Assembly: GCF_002250115.1 (NCBI RefSeq)
Contig: NZ_CP019985.1
Location: 3,534,001 to 3,598,000, forward strand
Length of the DNA: 64,000 bases
Direction of reading: 5' to 3'
DNA from: Shouchella clausii
GTDB taxonomy: Bacteria > Bacillota > Bacilli > Bacillales > Bacillaceae_D
Shown here: one piece after another, positions 45,296 to 55,114 of the stretch
How the letters are laid out: the number at the start of each line of letters is the position of its first letter
Position numbering within the stretch: position 1 is the first letter of the stretch
Program-made: the position numbers and the translations under genes
The notes under the pieces: generated by a model
Databases searched by the model: none
What the model was told of the DNA's origin: nothing
The model's input: only the letters and a program-made list of their open reading frames with translations

Positions 45296-47239
45296 TTGAG
45301 ATGGGATGAATTTATTGTAACGGGAGACCCGCTTATACTTGGTGCGCAAATTTCCATTGCTTTATCAAGTATAATTGCAATTGTCGCCCTTACTTATTTT
45401 AAAAAATGGAAAGTGCTCTGGACGGACTGGATCACATCCGTTGACCATAAAAAGATTGGGATTATGTACATTGCGTGTGCATTGTTAATGCTTTTCCGCG
45501 GTGGCGTCGACGCAATGATGATGCGTTTGCAATTGACTGCCCCAGGCATGACGTTTTTAAACAGCCAGCATTACAATGAAATTTTTACGACGCATGGCAC
45601 GATCATGATCATTTTCATGGCGATGCCTTTCCTGATTGGGTTAATGAACGTTGTCGTGCCGCTGCAAATTGGCGCGCGTGACGTTGCGTTTCCATTCTTG
45701 AACAATTTAAGCTTTTGGACATTCTTTTTTGGAATGGCACTTTTTAATATTTCCTTTATCATTGGCGGTTCGCCAGCGGCAGGATGGACGTCTTATTTTC
45801 CACTTGCCTCGAATGACTTCAGTCCTGGCGTCGGTCAAAACTTTTATGCGCTCGGTCTTCAGCTTTCCGGTATCGGAACGCTTGCCACAGGGATCAACTT
45901 TATCGTCACGATCTTTAAAATGCGCACTAAAGGCATGACGCTAATGAAAATGCCGATGTTTACATGGACAGTTTTAATCACGTCAATGATTATTGTCCTT
46001 GCGTTTCCAGTGTTGACTGTAGCGCTAGCAATGATGACATTTGACCGGCTGTTCGGATCGGCGTTCTTTACCTTGCAAGGTCAAGGCCTTGATATGCTAT
46101 GGGCCAACCTATTTTGGATTTGGGGCCACCCTGAAGTGTATATCGTTATTCTCCCTGCATTTGGGATCTTTTCAGAAATTATTTCAACGTTTGCGCGCAA
46201 AAAGTTGTTTGGCTACAATGCGATGGTCGCTTCCGTTGTGATTATTTCGTTTTTAAGTTTCCTTGTATGGGTTCACCACTTCTTTACAATGGGGAATAGC
46301 GCGGCTGTTAACTCGTTTTTCTCAATTACGACAATGGCGATTTCGATTCCGACAGGTGTCAAAATCTTTAACTGGCTCTTTACGCTACACAAAGGAAAAA
46401 TTAGAATCACGGTGCCAATGCTTTGGTCGCTTGGCTTTATCCCGAACTTTGTGATCGGTGGGGTCACAGGCGTGATGTTGGCTATGGCAGCAGCTGATTA
46501 CCAGTACCACAACACCTATTTCCTCGTGTCCCATTTCCATTATGTCCTTATTGCCGGAACGGTGTTTGCCTGCTTTGCCGGTTTGGTTTACTGGTATCCG
46601 AAAATGTTTGGCCATCGTTTAAACGAAAAAATCGGCAAATGGGTCTTTTGGATTTTTATGATCGGTTTCAATATCTGTTTCTTCCCGCAGTATTTTCTCG
46701 GGCTTGACGGCATGCCGCGGCGGATTTACACATACTTGGAATCCGACAATTGGTTTTCGCTTAATGCGATTTCCACAGTGGGTGCTTTCATGATGGCGAT
46801 CGGATTTGCGTTGTTCGTCTATAATATTTACTACAGCTGGCGTTATGAAAAACGCGATACAACTGGCGATCCTTGGGACGGCCGCACATTGGAGTGGGCA
46901 ACGTCTTCAGCAATACCGCCATTTTACAACTTTGCAAAAGTCCCTGAAGTATCAGAACGTGATGCTCTCTGGGATATGAAAGAAAAAGGCATTGATCCAA
47001 ATGCCGATACAAATTACCAGAAAATCCATATGCCAAGCAATACATGGCTTGGACCAGTGATGAGTTTGATGATGTTCATTGCTTCCTTTGCCCTCGTATT
47101 TAGTTGGTTCCCGCTTGCGATTATAGGCGGTATTGGAATTTTCATTTGCATGATCATCCGTTCCTTTGATTACAACGACGGGTATTATGTAAGTGTAGAA
47201 GAAATTACAGAAATTGAAAATAAAGCGAGGGAGGCGTAA
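45296..47239 (+). CDS. qoxB: Menaquinol oxidase aa3 subunit I
   Basis: 647 residues with the haem-copper core: [15 protein letters not shown] (low-spin haem histidine), [15 protein letters not shown] (copper B histidine and cross-linked tyrosine), [10 protein letters not shown] (copper B histidines) and [10 protein letters not shown] (haem a3 and low-spin haem histidines). It reduces oxygen to water and pumps protons. TTG start after GAGGGG. The start [16 protein letters not shown] is typical of QoxB. It follows qoxA by 33 bases. Confidence 0.98.
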   Translation: MRWDEFIVTGDPLILGAQISIALSSIIAIVALTYFKKWKVLWTDWITSVDHKKIGIMYIACALLMLFRGGVDAMMMRLQLTAPGMTFLNSQHYNEIFTTHGTIMIIFMAMPFLIGLMNVVVPLQIGARDVAFPFLNNLSFWTFFFGMALFNISFIIGGSPAAGWTSYFPLASNDFSPGVGQNFYALGLQLSGIGTLATGINFIVTIFKMRTKGMTLMKMPMFTWTVLITSMIIVLAFPVLTVALAMMTFDRLFGSAFFTLQGQGLDMLWANLFWIWGHPEVYIVILPAFGIFSEIISTFARKKLFGYNAMVASVVIISFLSFLVWVHHFFTMGNSAAVNSFFSITTMAISIPTGVKIFNWLFTLHKGKIRITVPMLWSLGFIPNFVIGGVTGVMLAMAAADYQYHNTYFLVSHFHYVLIAGTVFACFAGLVYWYPKMFGHRLNEKIGKWVFWIFMIGFNICFFPQYFLGLDGMPRRIYTYLESDNWFSLNAISTVGAFMMAIGFALFVYNIYYSWRYEKRDTTGDPWDGRTLEWATSSAIPPFYNFAKVPEVSERDALWDMKEKGIDPNADTNYQKIHMPSNTWLGPVMSLMMFIASFALVFSWFPLAIIGGIGIFICMIIRSFDYNDGYYVSVEEITEIENKAREA

Positions 47240-47242
47240 AAC

Positions 47243-47857
47243 GTGGCAGCACATGAAACGATAAATCCAAACGAACCACTTGAATATCAATCATCTGAAG
47301 GCCGCAACAATATCCTAGGTTTCTGGATTTTTCTTGGCGCTGAATTCGCTTTGTTTGCAACGCTGTTCGCCTCGTATTTTGTCCTCGTTGACAGAAATGC
47401 CGGGGCAGTGCCGTCTGCGGAACTGTTTGATTTAAACCTTGTGTTAATTATGACGTTCCTGCTTTTGACAAGTTCGTTTACTTGTGGGATCGCGATCCAT
47501 GAAATGCGTGCCGGTAGAATGAAACAAACGCTTGTCTGGATTGGTTTGACGCTTTTACTAGGCCTTGGCTTTGTTGGCTTTGAGATATACGAGTTTATCC
47601 ATTATGTCCATGAAGGGGCGACCTTGTCGGCAAGCGCCCATTGGTCAACATTCTTTGTGCTGCTTGGCACACACGGCTTGCATGTCTCGATCGGCATCGG
47701 CTGGATTGTGTTGTTGGCGATTCAAATGCTAAAACGCGGGTTTACGCCACGGACAACGTCTAAGTTTTTCATCGCCAGCCTGTATTGGCACTTTTTAGAT
47801 GTTGTATGGATTATGATCTTTACCGGCGTATATTTGCTAGGAATGGAGTGGGTGTAA
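47243..47857 (+). CDS. qoxC: Menaquinol oxidase aa3 subunit III
   Basis: 204 residues with five membrane helices; GFWIFLGAEFALFATLFASYF and HGLHVSIGIGWIVLL ... YWHFLDVVWIMIF are the subunit III signatures (conserved E in SAE/GAE and H). It stabilises subunit I and helps proton entry. GTG start after GAGGGAGG. It begins 3 bases after qoxB and ends 0 bases before qoxD. Confidence 0.96.
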   Translation: MAAHETINPNEPLEYQSSEGRNNILGFWIFLGAEFALFATLFASYFVLVDRNAGAVPSAELFDLNLVLIMTFLLLTSSFTCGIAIHEMRAGRMKQTLVWIGLTLLLGLGFVGFEIYEFIHYVHEGATLSASAHWSTFFVLLGTHGLHVSIGIGWIVLLAIQMLKRGFTPRTTSKFFIASLYWHFLDVVWIMIFTGVYLLGMEWV

Positions 47858-48172
47858 ATGGCACAGGAAAAAGAAACAGCAGCCAACCACCACGGTTTTC
47901 CTTGGAAACATGTAATTGGCTTTGTGCTCTCGATTGTTCTCACGCTACTAGCAGTATGGGTCATGTCGCAAACCAATTTGGCTTGGGATGTACGAATCAT
48001 TATTGTCTTTGTGTTTGCCTTTATCCAGATGACAGTACAGCTTCATATGTTTATGCATATAGGTGAAGGCAAAGCAGGTTACGTGCAAATCGGCCACACA
48101 TGGTTTGCGATTATCATTGCGGTGATTATTGTAATCGGCTCTTATCTTGTACTGAGAACGGGCCACATTTAA
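47858..48172 (+). CDS. qoxD: Menaquinol oxidase aa3 subunit IV
   Basis: 104 residues with three membrane helices (HVIGFVLSIVLTLLAVWVM, IIIVFVFAFIQMTVQLHMFM, WFAIIIAVIIVIGSYLVL). QLHMFMHIGEGK is typical of the CyoD/QoxD family. It assists assembly of the oxidase. The ATG follows the qoxC stop directly, and a strong terminator closes the operon. Confidence 0.95.
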   Translation: MAQEKETAANHHGFPWKHVIGFVLSIVLTLLAVWVMSQTNLAWDVRIIIVFVFAFIQMTVQLHMFMHIGEGKAGYVQIGHTWFAIIIAVIIVIGSYLVLRTGHI

Positions 48173-48176
48173 AGAA

Positions 48177-48209
48177 AAAAGCGCATTCCAGCAATGGGAA
48201 TGCGCTTTT
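48177..48209. terminator. Terminator of qoxABCD
   Basis: AAAAGCGCATTCC and GGAATGCGCTTTT pair around a short loop; it also serves the membrane-protein gene on the other strand. Confidence 0.9.
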
Positions 48210-48210
48210 G

Positions 48211-48492
48211 TTATTCAGCGGACTGTGTAAAACGCCTTGATTTGCTGCGGAGGTGTGGGTAAACATAAAGAACAAGGGCAGCGAAATGGGCGATAAAGAC
48301 GTTGACCAGAAACGCTGTGACAAATGCAGAGTGGTGAAGGTCGAACAAAAATCCATCAAAAATGTGGGCAAGGGCTAGCACCCACATGACAATGATAAAC
48401 GGAATGCTGGCAAGGGCAATTTTTCGGTGTTCCAGCCACAGAAATAATGGCGTCGCGCTGGCGACAAACATATAGGCGAAAAACAAATCCAT
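48211..48492 (-). CDS. Hypothetical three-helix membrane protein
   Basis: 93 residues, with hydrophobic helices at about 1-17, 27-47 and 55-78, and a basic C-terminal tail (HLRSKSRRFTQSAE). Histidines cluster around the second loop (AHIFDGFLFDLHHSAF). ATG at 48492 follows AAAGGAGTGG; longer in-frame starts lack a ribosome site. I do not recognise the family. It lies beside qox, and a link with respiration is only a guess. Confidence 0.75.
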   Translation of the reverse strand: MDLFFAYMFVASATPLFLWLEHRKIALASIPFIIVMWVLALAHIFDGFLFDLHHSAFVTAFLVNVFIAHFAALVLYVYPHLRSKSRRFTQSAE

Positions 48493-48626
48493 TTGAACCA
48501 CTCCTTTCCCAAGTATTCCATCTTTGTGAACAATAGATGTCAATATTGTGTCTGTTTTGTGTACTTTTATGCTATCACAAAATCGCCACAATTGAAAGCG
48601 TTTGCGTTTAATTTAGGCGACGTTTT

Positions 48627-48654
48627 TTGCTTTGGCAAATGGGTATGGTACAAT
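48627..48654 (+). promoter_or_regulatory. Promoter of the acylphosphatase gene
   Basis: TTGCTT (48627-48632), 16-base spacer, TACAAT (48649-48654), 29 bases before the start codon. Confidence 0.65.
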
Positions 48655-48683
48655 CAAGCAAATTAGTTAAGGGGGAGCCTAAG

Positions 48684-48956
48684 ATGAAACGGTATGAAGT
48701 CGAAGTAACAGGAAAAGTGCAAGGTGTTGGCTTTCGCGTCTTTGTGGAACAGACAGCGAGCCAATATCGCGTAACTGGCACAGTCCAAAATCGCCCAGAA
48801 GGTTCCGTTGTCATCCAAGTCCAAGGCGAGGAGGCTGAAATTGGACGGTTTTTAGCAAAAGTCGGACAAGGTAACCATTTTGCTAAAGTTGAACATATGG
48901 AGAAGAAGGAAATTCCTAAAAAAGAAAAGGAGGCGCGTTTTTCGACCATCTACTGA
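48684..48956 (+). CDS. acyP: Acylphosphatase
   Basis: 90 residues. GKVQGVGFRVFVEQ holds catalytic Arg18, and VTGTVQNRPEGSV holds Asn36, both needed to hydrolyse acyl phosphates. ATG after AAGGGGGAG. Single gene with its own promoter and terminator. Confidence 0.95.
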   Translation: MKRYEVEVTGKVQGVGFRVFVEQTASQYRVTGTVQNRPEGSVVIQVQGEEAEIGRFLAKVGQGNHFAKVEHMEKKEIPKKEKEARFSTIY

Positions 48957-48974
48957 CTACTACTACCATGGTTG

Positions 48975-49010
48975 CCAATTTCGCTTAAATCGGCGAGGTT
49001 GGTTTTTTTT
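48975..49010 (+). terminator. Terminator of acyP
   Basis: CCAATTTCGC and GCGAGGTTGG pair (with G-T steps) around an 8-base loop, followed by eight T. Confidence 0.85.
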
Positions 49011-49089
49011 GTAGACTTCTAGGCATAAATTCACTAAACTAAATTTATTCAATTTAACAAGAAAAAAATCGACAAAAGGGGGCATGTTT

Positions 49090-50469
49090 GTGAGTTTTAG
49101 TGGCATAGTCGATGCAATTAATAATGTAGTATGGGGGCCGATCACATTGTTCCTCATTGTAGGAACAGGGATTTATTTGACGATCAGGCTTCGTTTTTTG
49201 CAAATTAGGGACTTGCCTTATGCATTAAAATTGACGTTTGGCAGAAGCAAAAAGAACGGAAAAAGTGGACAAGGTGATATTTCCCATTTTCAATCATTAA
49301 TGACGGCCATGGCCGCGACACTTGGAATCGGCAATATGACAGGTGTGGCTTCGGCGATTCTTTTAGGAGGCGTTGGCGCTCTTTTTTGGATGTGGGTAGC
49401 CGCCTCATTTGGTATGGCGACCAAGTATGGGGAAGCGATTCTAGCTGTCAAATATCGTGTCGTCAACCATAAAGGTGAAATATCTGGCGGTCCGATGTAC
49501 TATATTGAAAAAGGGCTAGGTTGGAAATGGCTTGCTGTTTTGTTTGCGCTGTTTGGTTGTTTGGCGTCTTTTGGCATTGGCAATATGACACAATCCAATA
49601 CAGTCGCAAGCTCATTGGCAACCAACTTTAACGTCAATCCATGGGTAACAGGCTTTATATTAATGGCATTGACAGGTTTGGTGTTACTTGGGGGAATAAA
49701 GGGCATTGGCCGTGTAACTGCTATATTTGTCCCATTTATGGCGCTCTTTTACATGGCTGGTGGTCTAATTATTATCGTAATGAATATTACACATGTACCT
49801 GAAGCGTTTGCGACGATTTTTCGTGAAGCTTTTAATACAGATGCCGCTTTAGGAGGCACGATCGGTATGGCAATTCGTTACGGGATTGCACGCGGCGTAT
49901 TTTCGAACGAGGCAGGCCTCGGTTCAGCGCCAATTGCTGCTGCTGCCGCAAAAACAGACTATCCTGGCAGGCAAGCGCTCGTCTCTATGACAGGAACCTT
50001 TCTCGATACGATGATTGTTTGTACGATTACAGGGCTGACGATCGTCATGAGCGGCTTGCATATTGGCCGACCAAGTGACGACCAAGCGCTCGTTACAGGG
50101 GAAGCGTTTGAATTTTTCCTCCCTGGCGTCGGCAATTATATCGTTGTATTCGGCATTATCTTTTTTGCCTATTCGACGATTATTGGCTGGTCTTATTATG
50201 GAGAGAAATGTTTCGGCTATTTATTTGGCGATAAAAATACAATTATTTACAAAGTTATTTTCGTGATTGTCGTCATGATTGGCGCTGGTACAAGCGTGCA
50301 AATTGTCTGGGATATTGCTGATATTTTTAATGGCCTTATGGCGATTCCAAACTTAATTGGTCTGTTGTTACTCTCCAATGTGATTGTTAAAGAAACAGAT
50401 AAATTTAAGAAAGTCCGTTTGCAAGAACGACAGCAAGCCAAACAAACGAGCAAGCAAATAGTCAGCTAG
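49090..50469 (+). CDS. alsT: Sodium:alanine/glycine symporter (AGCS family)
   Basis: 459 residues, about ten to eleven membrane helices. Family motifs GIGNMTGVASAILLGGVGALFWMW, GGPMYYIEKGLG and GVFSNEAGLGSAPIAAAAAKT are all present. It takes up alanine, glycine or glutamine with sodium, which suits an alkaliphile. The GTG at 49090 is chosen for its spacing of 8 bases from AAAGGGGG; an ATG two codons earlier is too close. In B. subtilis alsT is also near the yne region. Confidence 0.92.
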   Translation: MSFSGIVDAINNVVWGPITLFLIVGTGIYLTIRLRFLQIRDLPYALKLTFGRSKKNGKSGQGDISHFQSLMTAMAATLGIGNMTGVASAILLGGVGALFWMWVAASFGMATKYGEAILAVKYRVVNHKGEISGGPMYYIEKGLGWKWLAVLFALFGCLASFGIGNMTQSNTVASSLATNFNVNPWVTGFILMALTGLVLLGGIKGIGRVTAIFVPFMALFYMAGGLIIIVMNITHVPEAFATIFREAFNTDAALGGTIGMAIRYGIARGVFSNEAGLGSAPIAAAAAKTDYPGRQALVSMTGTFLDTMIVCTITGLTIVMSGLHIGRPSDDQALVTGEAFEFFLPGVGNYIVVFGIIFFAYSTIIGWSYYGEKCFGYLFGDKNTIIYKVIFVIVVMIGAGTSVQIVWDIADIFNGLMAIPNLIGLLLLSNVIVKETDKFKKVRLQERQQAKQTSKQIVS

Positions 50470-50490
50470 GACTCGTCCGTTCATAAAACG

Positions 50491-50522
50491 AAAAGCGATG
50501 TGCAGCCAGCACATCGCTTTTT
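50491..50522. terminator. Two-way terminator between alsT and the aminopeptidase gene
   Basis: AAAAGCGATGTGC-N5-GCACATCGCTTTT followed by TT. Confidence 0.92.
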
Positions 50523-50529
50523 TAACGAG

Positions 50530-51759
50530 TTAAATTGCCCAATCGCCGTTGCGGAACACAGGTACTCGGTTTCCGTTTTTATCGATCCCGTCAATATCCA
50601 TATCGGCGGCGCCCATCATAAAATCAACATGGGTAATGCTTTGGTTTAGGCCATGTTTTTCAAGTTCTGCAGGGCTCATCGTTTTGCCGCCTTCAATATT
50701 AAAGGCATAGGCGCTGCCAAGAGCCAAGTGGTTCGACGCATTTTCATCAAAAAGGGTGTTGTAAAAAATAAGGTTTGTATCTGAAATCGGCGAACGGTGT
50801 GGCACAAGTGCAACTTCACCAATGTAGCGTGCGCCTTCATCACTGTCAAGCAGGCGTTTCAGCGTTTCTTCGCCTCGTTCTGCCGAAAAATCGACGACTT
50901 TTCCGTTTTTAAAGGTCAACGTGAAATTAGTAATCAGCGTACCACCATAATTAAGCGGTTTTGTGCTTGTGACAGTGCCGTTAACACCATCTTTTTTAGC
51001 AGCTGAAAACACTTCTTCTGTCGGCATATTGGCTACAAAGTCAATGCCTGCTTTGCTTGTGCTTCCTCCAGACGTCCAAATGTGGGTTTCAGGAAGTTCA
51101 ATCGTTAAATCAGTCCCTTTTCCTTTGTAATGGAGAGCATGGAAATGATGATCGTTTAATTTGTTTCGTTTTTCATCAAGTGTGGCGAGGTGTTGCTTCC
51201 AAGCGGCCACAGGGTCTGTTTCATTGATACGTGTTGCTGCAAATATCGCTTCCCATAACTTTGTCACTGCTTCTTCGCCTTTCGCGTCAGGGAAAACTTT
51301 TTCCGCCCAACTGACAGTAGGGACAGCCACGATCGACCAGCTCACTTTATCAGACTGGATGTAGCGTCGGAATGTGTCTAATGCCATGCCCGCAGCTTTG
51401 TTGGCTCTGGCAACACGGTCAGGATCTGCGTCTTTTAATAAGTCTGGGTTTCCGCCAGTTATACTTAAGAAGGCGGCATTGTTGTCTGCTTCTTCTTCAA
51501 GCGCTTTCGCTTGCCAATTTGGATATTCATCAAACGCCTCGTCTGGAGCGAGCTCAAATTTCATTTTTGTTAATTCCTCATCGCTCCATTCTACACGAAC
51601 ATGTTTGGCACCAGCTTCATACGCTTTTTTGGCGACTAGACGGACGAAGTCTGCGGCAAAAAGCGGCGCACGTACAAACAATGTTTGCCCTTTTTGGATG
51701 TTGACGCCAACACGCACAGCCAAATTTGCGTAATTCTCGACTTTTTCTTGAAATGACAT
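50530..51759 (-). CDS. ampS: M29-family aminopeptidase
   Basis: 409 residues. It matches the thermophilic/AmpS aminopeptidases: metal-binding parts include LPETHIWTSGG, NMPTEEVFSAA, HRSPISDTNLIFYNTLFDENASNHLALGSAY in the centre and the terminal THVDFMMGAADMDIDGID. It removes N-terminal residues from peptides with two divalent metals. ATG with GAAAGAAGGCG upstream. Single gene, divergent from the queC operon. Confidence 0.95.
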   Translation of the reverse strand: MSFQEKVENYANLAVRVGVNIQKGQTLFVRAPLFAADFVRLVAKKAYEAGAKHVRVEWSDEELTKMKFELAPDEAFDEYPNWQAKALEEEADNNAAFLSITGGNPDLLKDADPDRVARANKAAGMALDTFRRYIQSDKVSWSIVAVPTVSWAEKVFPDAKGEEAVTKLWEAIFAATRINETDPVAAWKQHLATLDEKRNKLNDHHFHALHYKGKGTDLTIELPETHIWTSGGSTSKAGIDFVANMPTEEVFSAAKKDGVNGTVTSTKPLNYGGTLITNFTLTFKNGKVVDFSAERGEETLKRLLDSDEGARYIGEVALVPHRSPISDTNLIFYNTLFDENASNHLALGSAYAFNIEGGKTMSPAELEKHGLNQSITHVDFMMGAADMDIDGIDKNGNRVPVFRNGDWAI

Positions 51760-51883
51760 AACGAACGCCTTCTTTCTGCACGAATGATTTTCCTTCTATA
51801 GTAGTTTACCAATTTCATGGAGATATGCAAACAAATCCACACAAGAACGTGGTAAAATGAAGGTTGCACGATAATTAGAAAGA

Positions 51884-51917
51884 AGAGGTTCGCGAACTCC
51901 CTCTATAAAAAACTAAC
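51884..51917 (+). ncRNA. preQ1-I riboswitch
   Basis: AGAGGTTC at 51884-51891, CCCTCT closing the stem around 51899-51904, then ATAAAAAACTAA (51905-51916), the A-rich tail of class I preQ1 aptamers. P1 pairs AGAGG with CCTCT. It lies 49 bases before queC, the first preQ1 gene, so it should shut the operon down when preQ1 is plentiful. A small stem ACT-CCAA / TTGG-AGT follows and may be part of the switch. Confidence 0.88.
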
Positions 51918-51965
51918 CAATTGTTGGAGTATCCGAATGCTCGTTCTCAAAAGGAGAAATGTAGC

Positions 51966-52631
51966 ATGTTAGAAGACAAAGCTGTGGTCGTCTTTAGCGG
52001 CGGCCAAGACAGCACGACTTGCCTATTCTGGGCAAAGGAGCGTTATCGTTCGCTCCACGCGGTCATTTTTGACTATGGTCAGCGCCACAAGGAGGAAATC
52101 CAATGTGCTGTCGACATTGCCAATGAGCAAGGGGTTCCTTATAAAGTCTTTGATATGGGCTTGTTGAACCAGCTTACGGCAAATGCACTAACGAGGGAAA
52201 ATATCCTCGTCCAAGCCGGTGAAGCAGGGGAATCGCCTAGCACATTCGTCGCCGGGCGCAACCATTTGTTTTTATCGTTTGCCGCTGTATATGCACGGGA
52301 AATTGGAGCAAAGCACATTATCACTGGTGTTTGCGAAACAGATTTTAGTGGTTACCCCGATTGTCGCGATGTGTTCGTTAAGTCATTAAATGTGACGTTG
52401 AATTTAGCGATGGACGAACAATTTGTGATTCATACTCCGCTCATGTGGCTAAATAAAAAAGAAACATGGGCATTGGCTGATAAAATGGGGCAACTCGAAT
52501 ACATTCGGGCGAATACGCTCACTTGTTATGAAGGGATTCGCGGAGACGGTTGTGGGACTTGCCCATCTTGCCAGCTCCGCCAAAATGGATTGGATCTCTA
52601 TTTGCGCGAGAAAGCAGGTGCGAGCCGATGA
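51966..52631 (+). CDS. queC: 7-cyano-7-deazaguanine synthase
   Basis: 221 residues. Makes preQ0 from carboxydeazaguanine with ATP and ammonia. The ATP-pyrophosphatase loop is [16 protein letters not shown], and four cysteines at the C-terminus ([19 protein letters not shown]) bind zinc. ATG at 51966 after AAAAGGAGAA. First gene of queCDEF behind the riboswitch; the stop overlaps the queD start by ATGA. Confidence 0.97.
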   Translation: MLEDKAVVVFSGGQDSTTCLFWAKERYRSLHAVIFDYGQRHKEEIQCAVDIANEQGVPYKVFDMGLLNQLTANALTRENILVQAGEAGESPSTFVAGRNHLFLSFAAVYAREIGAKHIITGVCETDFSGYPDCRDVFVKSLNVTLNLAMDEQFVIHTPLMWLNKKETWALADKMGQLEYIRANTLTCYEGIRGDGCGTCPSCQLRQNGLDLYLREKAGASR

Positions 52632-53053
52632 TCCAGCAAATTTATCCGACGCCAATCCATTCATATCGCTATGAACTAAACAAAGATATGCATGTGGCCG
52701 CCGCTCATTACATTGATGATGAACGGGCTGGCCAATGCCAACGTGTCCATGGGCACACGTATTTTATCAATTTGACGATTGTCGGTGATGACCTTGACGA
52801 GACAGGATTCCTCGTTAATTTTAGCAAGTTAAAACAAGCGGTTCATGGCCGCTTCGACCATCGCCTTCTTAATGAAGACGCGCTGTTTGAAACGGCCCCT
52901 CCTTCTACTGAAAAAATGGCGGAGACCATTTACAAAGTCGTCCAAGAACAACTTGACACTTGTCCAAATCGACCACTGTGCATTCAAGTGTATGTAAGAG
53001 AGACGCCTACTAGTTATGTTGTCTACCGGCCGAAGGAGCATGCCCGTGGCTAA
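52628..53053 (+). CDS. queD: 6-carboxytetrahydropterin synthase
   Basis: 141 residues. Converts dihydroneopterin triphosphate to carboxytetrahydropterin, the first committed step of queuosine synthesis. Zinc histidines lie in MHVAAAHYI and [16 protein letters not shown] includes the catalytic cysteine, and FDHRLLNE is another family block. It overlaps queC by 4 bases and queE by 8 bases. Confidence 0.96.
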   Translation: MIQQIYPTPIHSYRYELNKDMHVAAAHYIDDERAGQCQRVHGHTYFINLTIVGDDLDETGFLVNFSKLKQAVHGRFDHRLLNEDALFETAPPSTEKMAETIYKVVQEQLDTCPNRPLCIQVYVRETPTSYVVYRPKEHARG

Positions 53054-53759
53054 ATTGATTCCAGTTGTTGAACTGTTTGGGCCGACCATTCAAGGAGAAG
53101 GAATGGTGATCGGACAGAAGACGATGTTTGTGCGTACAGGCGGATGTGATTACCGTTGTCACTGGTGTGATTCTGCTTTTACATGGGATGGCAGCGAAAA
53201 GAGTGAACCGTTGTCTGCAGAAGGAATTATAGAGCGCCTTAATTCACTTAGTGAAAATGGGTATAGCCATGTCACCATTTCCGGCGGAAATCCAGCGCTT
53301 CATAAAGGCATAGGTGAACTGGTGGCATTGCTCAATGAGAAGGGCGTTGCCACAGCGATCGAAACACAAGGAACCATCTTTCAATGTTGGATCAATCGCG
53401 TCGATGAAGTGACAGTTAGTCCGAAACCGCCAAGTTCAGGAATGGAGACAGATTGGACAAAGCTCGATTTGTTTTTGCAACAATTACAAGCACCGGCGGT
53501 AAGCTTAAAGGTTGTCGTGTTTGATGATGCCGACTATCAATACGCAAAGCGTGTGCATAAGCGCTATCCAACAGTGCCTTTTTACTTGCAAACGGGCAAT
53601 GAAGATTTTGCTAAAAAAGAGGATCCACGCTTTCTGGAGAAACGAATGGGCGCTTACGAAGCTCTCGTCGAAAAGGCGCTAGCTGACAAGGAAATGATCA
53701 ACGTCCGTGTCCTTCCACAGCTGCACACATGGTTATGGGGCAATAAGCGAGGCGTGTAG
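53046..53759 (+). CDS. queE: 7-carboxy-7-deazaguanine synthase (radical SAM)
   Basis: 237 residues. Radical-SAM enzyme with the cluster motif C34-x3-C38-x2-C41 in [14 protein letters not shown], followed by the SAM-binding SGGNPAL. It contracts carboxytetrahydropterin to carboxydeazaguanine. The GTG at 53046 is preferred because AAGGAG is 7 bases upstream and the product then begins [18 protein letters not shown] as in B. subtilis; an ATG at 53040 lies too close to that site. Confidence 0.96.
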   Translation: MAKLIPVVELFGPTIQGEGMVIGQKTMFVRTGGCDYRCHWCDSAFTWDGSEKSEPLSAEGIIERLNSLSENGYSHVTISGGNPALHKGIGELVALLNEKGVATAIETQGTIFQCWINRVDEVTVSPKPPSSGMETDWTKLDLFLQQLQAPAVSLKVVVFDDADYQYAKRVHKRYPTVPFYLQTGNEDFAKKEDPRFLEKRMGAYEALVEKALADKEMINVRVLPQLHTWLWGNKRGV

Positions 53760-53772
53760 GAGGAAAAATACT

Positions 53773-54270
53773 ATGGCAGGAAGACAAGAAAAAGAGCTTC
53801 AAAATGTGACATTGCTCGGCAGTGAGCAAACGGAATACAAATACAGTTATGACCCTGGTGTTCTTGAGACATTTGACAATCAGCACCCTTATCGGGATTA
53901 CATGGTTAAATTCAATTGCCCGGAATTTACGACGTTATGTCCGAAAACAGGGCAACCTGATTTCGCAACCTTGTACATTAGCTATATCCCTGAGCAAAAA
54001 ATGGTTGAGAGCAAGTCGCTGAAGCTGTACTTATTCAGTTTCCGCAACCATGGCGATTTCCATGAGGACAGTGTCAATACAATTATGAATGACTTAATTG
54101 AAATAATGGATCCACGCTATATTGAAGTTTGGGGAAAATTTACGCCTCGTGGCGGCATTTCCATAGACCCTTACTGCAACTATGGCAAAAAAGGGACCAA
54201 ATACGAGGAAATCGCGAACTACCGGTTAATGAACCATGATCTGTATCCAGAAACGATAACGAACCGCTAA
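53773..54270 (+). CDS. queF: NADPH-dependent 7-cyano-7-deazaguanine reductase
   Basis: 165 residues. Reduces preQ0 to preQ1, the riboswitch ligand. The catalytic cysteine is Cys56 in [14 protein letters not shown], and the family motif ESKSLKLYL follows. ATG after AGGAGG. Last gene of the operon. Confidence 0.97.
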   Translation: MAGRQEKELQNVTLLGSEQTEYKYSYDPGVLETFDNQHPYRDYMVKFNCPEFTTLCPKTGQPDFATLYISYIPEQKMVESKSLKLYLFSFRNHGDFHEDSVNTIMNDLIEIMDPRYIEVWGKFTPRGGISIDPYCNYGKKGTKYEEIANYRLMNHDLYPETITNR

Positions 54271-54411
54271 TAAACATGCAAAGGGGAAGCGGTGTGTTCA
54301 GGGCATTTTGATGTTGGCGACAATGGCGACAAAACGTTTGTCATTCGGTGAAGATGCGAACAAGATATGTGGTTATTAGCAACGATGGATCAAGCAGTAA
54401 CTACGGTCTCA

Positions 54412-54440
54412 AGTGCAGGGGAGAGCCCTGCACTTTTTTT
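54412..54440 (+). terminator. Terminator downstream of queF
   Basis: AGTGCAGGG-GAGAG-CCCTGCACT followed by TTTTTT. The 140 bases between queF and this hairpin show only a doubtful 19-codon frame. Confidence 0.9.
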
Positions 54441-54499
54441 AAAAACACAACGCAGAGTCTGCTACTGATCAATGGAAAACAAAGTTCCGCCAAGGCCTA

Positions 54500-55114
54500 T
54501 TATCTGTTTGCTTGATGTTTCCAATAGTAGATCGCCAGTTGGGTGCGATCCCGCAGTTCGAGCTTGTCAAGAATGACAGAGAGCGTATTCCGTACAGTAC
54601 CGACACTTAAAAATAGATGGGCAGCAATTTCTTTGTTTGAAAGCCCTTGGGCGATGCATTCGGCAATCTCACTTTCCCGCTTTGTTAATCCGGCGAGGGC
54701 GTCGGCATTTGGTTTCACCAATTGCTTGAGCACATCGGCGTCAAGTACAGATGAACCAGCGCTTAAGGCACGGATTTGCTTGGCCATATTGGCTACCGCT
54801 GTCGATTTGAGCAAATAGCCTTCTGCTCCAGCCTGCAAAGCGAGGCGAATATTTTGTTCATCTTGGAACGTTGTTAGCATCATAATTAACATTTCTGGCC
54901 AGCGGCTTTTGATCTCTTTTGTACTTTCAATTCCACCCATTTCGGGCATGCGAATGTCCATCAATACGAGGTCAGGCGCTTTTTCCTCTATATGTGTAAG
55001 CGCTTCACGGCCATTGCTGGCAGTCCCTATAACAGTAAAATCATCTTCGTTGCCAAGAAGCAGTTCGAGACTCTGGCAAACGAGCGCATCGTCATCAACA
55101 ATGAGAATGTTCAT
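54500..55114 (-). CDS. lnrK: LnrK-like response regulator (NarL family)
   Basis: 204 residues: receiver domain with phosphorylation site Asp53 in LMDIRMPEMGG, and a LuxR-type DNA-binding domain (LTKRESEIAECIAQGLSNKEIAAHLFLSVGTVRNTLS). ATG overlaps the kinase stop by ATGA. Together with the kinase and ABC genes upstream it matches B. subtilis lnrJKLMN (yfiJKLMN), which gives resistance to linearmycins; here the transporter genes come first. Confidence 0.85.
   Translation of the reverse strand: MNILIVDDDALVCQSLELLLGNEDDFTVIGTASNGREALTHIEEKAPDLVLMDIRMPEMGGIESTKEIKSRWPEMLIMMLTTFQDEQNIRLALQAGAEGYLLKSTAVANMAKQIRALSAGSSVLDADVLKQLVKPNADALAGLTKRESEIAECIAQGLSNKEIAAHLFLSVGTVRNTLSVILDKLELRDRTQLAIYYWKHQANR

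Noticed and set aside
54294..54353. 19-codon frame after queF with a ribosome-like site
   Set aside because: Too short, and lacks any family feature; probably chance in the untranslated region before the terminator.
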